NCBI RefSeq assembly: GCF_030296775.1
Contig: NZ_AP027742.1
Coordinates: 186,001 to 250,000 of the forward strand
Source: Claveliimonas bilis
Lineage (GTDB): Bacteria; Bacillota; Clostridia; Lachnospirales; Lachnospiraceae
DNA length: 64,000 nucleotides
Direction: 5' to 3'
Part shown: one piece after another, positions 59,711 to 64,000 of the stretch
Numbering within the stretch: the stretch's first letter is position 1
Layout of the letters: every line of letters begins with the position of its first letter
Notes under the pieces: model-generated
Database searches by the model: none
What the model saw: only the letters and a program-made list of their open reading frames with translations
Told to the model about the DNA's origin: nothing
Translations under genes and position numbers: made by a program

Positions 59711-59767
59711 CATCTAATTTTAAGAAAACTTTCATGTACTTTTTGGAATAAGTGTGTTATATTGGTG

Positions 59768-59805
59768 ACGGTAAAACATACCCTTTTGGATAAGGGTGGA
59801 GCCGT
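59768..59805 (+). other. Nested hairpin in the DUF1002 leader
   Basis: ACGG (59768–59771) pairs with CCGT (59802–59805) and ACCCTT (59780–59785) with AAGGGT (59792–59797), with an uneven internal loop. It may be a regulatory RNA element; no known riboswitch was recognised. Confidence 0.4.
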
Positions 59806-59851
59806 TTATCAAAAATAATTAAAAAGGGAGACAAGGTATTAACCGAAAGCT

Positions 59852-61108
59852 ATGAAAATGAAAAAAATTTTGCCAATTCTTATGGCAGCAGTTATGACAA
59901 CGTCAATGGTACCAATGACGGCTGGAGCAGTTGATACAGCTGACAGCAGCCAGGGAACAGAGGATACTGCATCGCAAAATACAGAAACGGGAAGCGATGC
60001 CGCAGCAGATGGAGCTTCCGGAACCGCAGGGGAGGCAGAAGGCTCAGGAGCAACAACGGACGGAACAACTTCATCAGATGGAACTGTGGGAACAGAGGAT
60101 GGAACCACATCGGATACTGCAGGAGAAACAGAAGGAACAGATGGGGCTGCAGGAGCAGAAGAAACAACAGGCGAGGATTCTACTGCAGAAGAGACTACAG
60201 ATGAAACGACAGAAGAAACAGAAGACGGCCAGACGGATAGTGAGAAAGTTGTTACTCTGGGAGAGAATCTTACAGAAGAACAAAGAGCATCCATGTATGA
60301 ATATTTTGGGACTTCAGCGGATGAAGTAAAAACTATCGTTGTTACTCATGCAGACGAAGTACAGTATATGCAGGGCATTGCTACTGACGAACAGATCGGA
60401 CCTACAACTAACAGCTGTGCTTATGTAGAGCCTACAGATTCCGGAGGAATCAAAGTAAAAACGGCAAATCTTAATTATGTGACCAGTGCTATGATCGCAA
60501 GTACGCTGACAACAGCAGGTATGGAAAACTGTAATGTTATTGCAGCTTGTCCTTTTGAAGTTTCCGGAACCGGAGCGCTGACGGGAATTATCATGGCATA
60601 TGAACAGGCAAGCGGCGAGAATCTGGACGAAGGCCAAAAAGAAGCTGCTATGGAAGAGCTTGTCACAACCGGAGAGATTGCGGACAGTGTTGGACAGGAG
60701 AAAGCAACGGAAGTGATAAAAGACGTGAAGACAGAAGTGCTGGATCAGGGCCTGACAGATGAACAGGAGATTGGTGAGGCGGTTGACAACATTGCACAGG
60801 AAAACGAAGTTACTTTGACAGATGATCAGAGACAGCAGATTGTCAGCCTTATGGAAAAAATTTCCCAGTATGATTATGATGTGAATGCGCTGAAAGATAC
60901 GCTCGATAACCTTACAGCAGATGATGGAGCGCTGGCAAACATATGGAATTCAGTAAAGAGTTTCTTTGTCGGATCTGATGATGGTATTTTAAGCGAAACA
61001 AACGATGAGGCACTTGGCTCCGATGTCATTACTGACAGTACGGTGAATGAAAGCGGATTTAAAGACGGGCTTCTGACAAGGATCAAGAATTTCTTTACAG
61101 GGGAATAA
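59852..61108 (+). CDS. DUF1002 secreted protein with acidic Thr/Glu linker
   Basis: The 418-residue protein has a signal peptide (first 26 residues), a long Thr/Glu/Asp/Gly-rich linker (about 30–130), and a DUF1002 (YpuA-like) domain (about 135–330: THADEVQYMQGIATDEQIG; NLNYVTSAMIASTL). DUF1002 proteins have unknown roles, likely in the envelope. The ribosome site is weak. A long perfect hairpin repeat follows. Confidence 0.85.
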   Translation: MKMKKILPILMAAVMTTSMVPMTAGAVDTADSSQGTEDTASQNTETGSDAAADGASGTAGEAEGSGATTDGTTSSDGTVGTEDGTTSDTAGETEGTDGAAGAEETTGEDSTAEETTDETTEETEDGQTDSEKVVTLGENLTEEQRASMYEYFGTSADEVKTIVVTHADEVQYMQGIATDEQIGPTTNSCAYVEPTDSGGIKVKTANLNYVTSAMIASTLTTAGMENCNVIAACPFEVSGTGALTGIIMAYEQASGENLDEGQKEAAMEELVTTGEIADSVGQEKATEVIKDVKTEVLDQGLTDEQEIGEAVDNIAQENEVTLTDDQRQQIVSLMEKISQYDYDVNALKDTLDNLTADDGALANIWNSVKSFFVGSDDGILSETNDEALGSDVITDSTVNESGFKDGLLTRIKNFFTGE

Positions 61109-61122
61109 TAGTTAATTGACAT

Positions 61123-61169
61123 ACAAATTGACACGTAACACTTTTGAAAAATGTTACGTGTCAATTTGT
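61123..61169. repeat. Perfect 18-bp hairpin repeat, family copy 3
   Basis: ACAAATTGACACGTAACA (61123–61140) is the exact reverse complement of 61152–61169, around an 11-base loop CTTTTGAAAAA. The stem core and loop start match copies 1 and 2 in reverse. It lies between convergent genes. Confidence 0.85.
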
Positions 61170-61221
61170 GTTAAACGGTGTGCTTTTTTGCGGAAAGCCC
61201 TGTGTAAAACTGCGTTTGCTG

Positions 61222-61725
61222 CTATTGCGGAGGCAGAAACAGGCCGATTTCCGGAGGACAGCACGAAAAAAAGAAGAATAAAAGTGCAGAAAGGAACCAA
61301 CAGAAAAAAATTTTCATCGGATCGGCGCGCCGGAAACGGGGAAATAAGTTGCTGGAGGCAATATAACAAAGGCAGATTCCTGTAAAATAAATCAGGATAT
61401 CCAGAAGCAAAATACTCCGACCGGCAATAAAAGTATAGAGATAAAATAGTACTGTAATGGCAGCCATGGCAAAGATCACGCCGACAAAGCGGGAAGCAAA
61501 CAGCATGGAAGGATTCGGCCGTCGAAGGGAATATTCCGCTATGGTCAGAAACAATACGGGGAAAAAGACCAGCTTCAGATGTTCCCAGACAGATTCATTT
61601 ACTGGAACGATCAGGGCCAGAAAAGGATTATAATCGGAAAATTCGTAGAGAAAATGACAGATGCTGCCAAGTATAAAAGTCCATAAAATATATGTAAAAT
61701 CGCGGCGATGATATAAACGGTACAA
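61222..61725 (-). CDS. Small multi-span membrane protein (DUF6512-like)
   Basis: About 167 residues with four to five helices and FTYILWTFILGSICHFLYEF ... VNESVWEHLKLVFFPVL, a pattern I associate with DUF6512 proteins. TTG 61725 has AAAGGAG seven bases upstream; a longer frame starting at 61770 also exists. Function unknown. Confidence 0.7.
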   Translation of the reverse strand: MYRLYHRRDFTYILWTFILGSICHFLYEFSDYNPFLALIVPVNESVWEHLKLVFFPVLFLTIAEYSLRRPNPSMLFASRFVGVIFAMAAITVLFYLYTFIAGRSILLLDILIYFTGICLCYIASSNLFPRFRRADPMKIFFCWFLSALLFFFFSCCPPEIGLFLPPQ

Positions 61726-61947
61726 ATTTTTGCTCCTTTCCGGTTTTGTATAGGCCTGTCCCACCGGCAAGAGGATGGCAGAACTGGAATAGTCCGGTCT
61801 TGCGGACTAAAAAAAGTATATGTAACTTTCAGGAAAAAAGAACCGGATATCCGTAAATTTCGGACGACGGATTTTGCAGAGCTTGAGGAACTTTTCGTCT
61901 GCTAATGACTAAGAGCTATGGAAAATGAAAAAAATAGAAAAAACTAC

Positions 61948-61976
61948 TTGCATTGTGTCTGAAACTATTATATAAT
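61948..61976 (+). promoter_or_regulatory. Promoter of the tRNA-Lys gene
   Basis: TTGCAT (61948–61953), 17-base spacer, TATAAT (61971–61976). Confidence 0.75.
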
Positions 61977-62017
61977 ATTTCTTGCGTTAAGGAAGTCTTA
62001 ACAAAATAATGAGATAT

Positions 62018-62090
62018 GCGCGATTAGCTCAGCTGGCAGAGCACCTGACTCTTAATCAGGGTGTCCAGGGTTCGAACCCCTGATCGCGCA
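62018..62090 (+). tRNA. tRNA-Lys (anticodon CTT)
   Basis: Acceptor GCGCGAT/ATCGCGC with discriminator A, D-arm TTAGCTCAGCTGGCAGAGC, anticodon stem CCTGA/TCAGG around CTCTTAA with anticodon CTT, and T-arm CAGGGTTCGAACCCCTG. CCA is not encoded. It reads AAG lysine codons. Confidence 0.95.
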
Positions 62091-62095
62091 TTTAA

Positions 62096-62145
62096 AAATC
62101 ACTGTTTTTGCGGACATTGTGAGCTGCGGGGACGGTGGTTTTTTT
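62096..62145 (+). terminator. Terminator of tRNA-Lys
   Basis: AAATCACTGT (62096–62105) pairs with ACGGTGGTTT (62132–62141) with two GU pairs, followed by Ts. Confidence 0.75.
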
Positions 62146-62175
62146 GTACAGGAAAGAGCGGAGGAAAAAGAGATT

Positions 62176-62838
62176 ATGGGAAATTTTTTGGTAAATAGTG
62201 AAGGCTATCTGACGGGAGCAGGATATGTGGCGGCGGTGATTGCGGGAATCCTGCTTCTGGCTGTGGGTGTATATTTTGCCAGAAGGGGAAAACAGGGGAG
62301 AAGGATCAGTACAAAACAGCTTGCCTTCTGCGGAATGGCAATGGCGCTCGCTTTTCTTACTTCATATATTAAAATTTTTCAGTTGCCATGGGGCGGAAGT
62401 GTTACTCTATGCAGTATGCTTTTCATTGTACTGATCGGAAACTGGTATGGGGTAAGGACGGGCATTTTCGTGGGATGTGCTTATGGAATCCTGCAGTTTC
62501 TTCAGGAACCATATGTGTTGTCGTTGTTCCAGGTATGCTGTGATTACTGGTTTGCCTTTGCCGCCATGGGAATAGCAGGATTTTTTATGCGTTCGAAAAA
62601 TGGTCTTTTGAAGGGATATGTTGCAGCAGTTCTGGCACGTGGCGCTTTTCATTCTCTGGGCGGTTATCTGTACTGGATGGACTATATGCCGGAAAATTTT
62701 CCACAGGCTTTGAAGAGCCTGTATCCGATCTTATATAATTATAGTTACATTTTAGCGGAAGCAATACTCACAATTATCATTATTTCTATACCGGCAGTAG
62801 CAAAGAGCCTGAACCGGATAAAACAGTTAGCGCAATGA
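62176..62838 (+). CDS. thiT: ECF thiamine transporter subunit ThiT
   Basis: A 220-residue membrane protein with about six helices; MALAFLTSYIKIFQLPWGGSVTL and QEPYVLSLFQVCCDYWFAF are marks of the thiamine-specific S component. It binds thiamine and works with a shared ECF module encoded elsewhere. GCGGAGG precedes the ATG at 62176. No TPP riboswitch is seen. It overlaps the next gene by ATGA. Confidence 0.9.
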   Translation: MGNFLVNSEGYLTGAGYVAAVIAGILLLAVGVYFARRGKQGRRISTKQLAFCGMAMALAFLTSYIKIFQLPWGGSVTLCSMLFIVLIGNWYGVRTGIFVGCAYGILQFLQEPYVLSLFQVCCDYWFAFAAMGIAGFFMRSKNGLLKGYVAAVLARGAFHSLGGYLYWMDYMPENFPQALKSLYPILYNYSYILAEAILTIIIISIPAVAKSLNRIKQLAQ

Positions 62839-63962
62839 AAAGAAAAAAGCAAGAAAAAGAGAAAAAACGGGGGAGATGGAAACGACGGCTTCTTTTTATC
62901 TGTGTGCTTGTCTTTCTGATCCCTACAGGATACTATGGTATTGATTTTGTTTATCGGGGGCAGACCGAGCCGCAGGTATCTGCTGTTCAGACAAGCACAG
63001 ACGGCGCTGTCTATTCCCTGGGAGAATTTAAGGAACGTCTGAAACCTTACAGAGGACTGTATGAAGAAGCTGTCGAAAAACATAAAGATGAAACGGACAG
63101 CGGCACCTATGTGATTCCGGGACTGAAGGCAACTATGACAGTGCGGGGAAACAGAGACAGGAAAGCGTCTGTATGCGGCGGCATGACGCCTCAGGGGATT
63201 ACGGTGTCAGATAAATACCTGTTCATCAGTGCATATTGCCATACCAAAACCCATAATTCAGTAATTTATGTGATAGACAAGGAAACTCACGAGTTCCTGA
63301 AAGAGCTTGTCCTTCCCAATAAAGCCCATGTAGGCAGTCTGGCCTATGATGATGAATATCACAATCTTTGGGTGTGTGGGAGCAGGAACGGAGTGGCACA
63401 GGTGAACGCGATCTCGGCAGAAGAAATAGAAGCCTATCATTTTACGGAAGAATACAGGCCGATCCGGTTCCTTCATGTAAACAATATTTTGGATATTCCC
63501 CGGAGTTCCTTCATGACATATGATCATTCCTATCTGTATGTGGGTTATTATTCGACAAAAGGAAACGGAATGATTAAAAAGTATGAGCTCCAGGATGATG
63601 GAAATATTCAAAGTGTCCGGGTGGAATATGACGGACAGCACAGCCGTCAGGGAGTTGCAGATGAGGATGATTTGGAAATTTCCCGATATGCACAGGGAAT
63701 GACCTTCCTTGGAGATATGCTTTTTCTTTCCTATTCTATGGGAATTACACCTTCCCGTTTGGCCGCTTACCAGGTATCAGACGGAATACGGGACTATACA
63801 GACGAGATGGCTTTGCAGGATATCCGGCTCCCCCGTATGCTGGAACAGATATGCATGGATGGAGGAACAATGTATCTGCTGTTCGAATCGGGAGCATATG
63901 CTTACAGAGGCCTTCCGGGAATGGCAGTTGACAGGGTACTGAAGATAGACATTCTGGAATGA
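62835..63962 (+). CDS. Membrane-anchored beta-propeller-like protein
   Basis: A 375-residue protein with a basic cytoplasmic start, one membrane helix (about 18–38), and an exported domain. Repeats such as NSVIYVIDKETHEFLKELVLPNKAHVGSLAYDDEYHNLWVCG suggest a small beta-propeller of the YncE kind. It is translationally coupled to thiT but its link to thiamine uptake is unknown. Confidence 0.7.
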   Translation: MKRKKQEKEKKRGRWKRRLLFICVLVFLIPTGYYGIDFVYRGQTEPQVSAVQTSTDGAVYSLGEFKERLKPYRGLYEEAVEKHKDETDSGTYVIPGLKATMTVRGNRDRKASVCGGMTPQGITVSDKYLFISAYCHTKTHNSVIYVIDKETHEFLKELVLPNKAHVGSLAYDDEYHNLWVCGSRNGVAQVNAISAEEIEAYHFTEEYRPIRFLHVNNILDIPRSSFMTYDHSYLYVGYYSTKGNGMIKKYELQDDGNIQSVRVEYDGQHSRQGVADEDDLEISRYAQGMTFLGDMLFLSYSMGITPSRLAAYQVSDGIRDYTDEMALQDIRLPRMLEQICMDGGTMYLLFESGAYAYRGLPGMAVDRVLKIDILE

Positions 63963-64000
63963 CATTGGGAAAAAGGTATCCGGCACAGGAGAGAAAGCAG

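Noticed and set aside
62091-62175. TPP riboswitch before thiT
   Set aside because: No CTGAGA or other conserved THI-box segments, and the space is filled by the tRNA terminator.
1-64000. CRISPR array or prophage
   Set aside because: No regularly spaced repeats, cas genes, phage structural genes or integrase were seen; the only clear mobile item is the IS30-family element, with one possible MITE.

Overview
The window looks like a chromosomal segment of a spore-forming anaerobe of the Clostridia, most likely family Lachnospiraceae. Gene content and order support this: a bofA / DUF2508 pair, a CwlD-type amidase, the yaaO–gmk-like–holB–ricT–trmN6–rsmI block (the Bacillus yaaO–yabC order), a Clostridia-style Tad/Flp pilus operon, YesM/YesN sugar sensing and an ECF thiamine transporter. 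Ribosome binding sites are purine-rich and many genes use GTG or TTG starts. The family-level call is an inference from content; no marker such as 16S rRNA lies in the window.

Layout. 1–5449: the 3' end of an NlpC/P60 gene, then a two-component system with an FtsX-type ABC exporter. 5450–7603: an AT-rich gap with four DnaA-box-like 9-mers, a DUF1858 protein, mecA, a long empty leader and a small unknown gene. 7770–12630: cell-wall enzymes (GH18, CwlD), tRNA modification (TsaC/Sua5 type) and pyrimidine salvage (upp, dCMP deaminase). 12631–13274: DUF2508 and bofA. 13334–21725: a ten-gene Tad/Flp-type pilus operon. 21877–23660: rhomboid protease, orphan histidine kinase and HIT protein. 23698–25965: an ECF-type sigma gene split by an IS30-family insertion. 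26005–31178: murG, an anti-sigma-like protein, a secreted protein, a candidate MITE, TSCPD, mtnN and a membrane protein. 31359–39468: pgi, the yaaO-to-rsmI operon and an orphan sugar-importer ATPase. 39615–43252: a CdaR-type regulator and a YbhJ-like hydratase. 43631–51546: a YesN/YesM/binding-protein sensor cluster with a carbohydrate importer that lacks its own ATPase. 51593–52192: bioY with a BirA-type operator. 52377–53174: a gene-free, promoter- and terminator-bounded stretch that looks like a large structured RNA. 53336–64000: a giant TPR–acidic–AAA-like protein, glgB, trmB, thioredoxin, a DUF1002 protein, a membrane protein, tRNA-Lys, thiT and a membrane-anchored repeat protein.

How parts work together. 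The orphan ATPase at 38356 probably powers the ATPase-less importer at 48466–51546, which the YesM/YesN pair probably controls. The Tad operon carries ATPase, platform, pilin, pseudopilins and prepilin peptidase. The split sigma gene leaves its probable anti-sigma partner without a target.

Most notable: the candidate ~760-nt structured RNA at 52412–53174; a three-copy hairpin repeat family that sits only between convergent genes; the DnaA-box pairs at 5587–5666; and the long (14-bp) target duplication of the IS30-type element.
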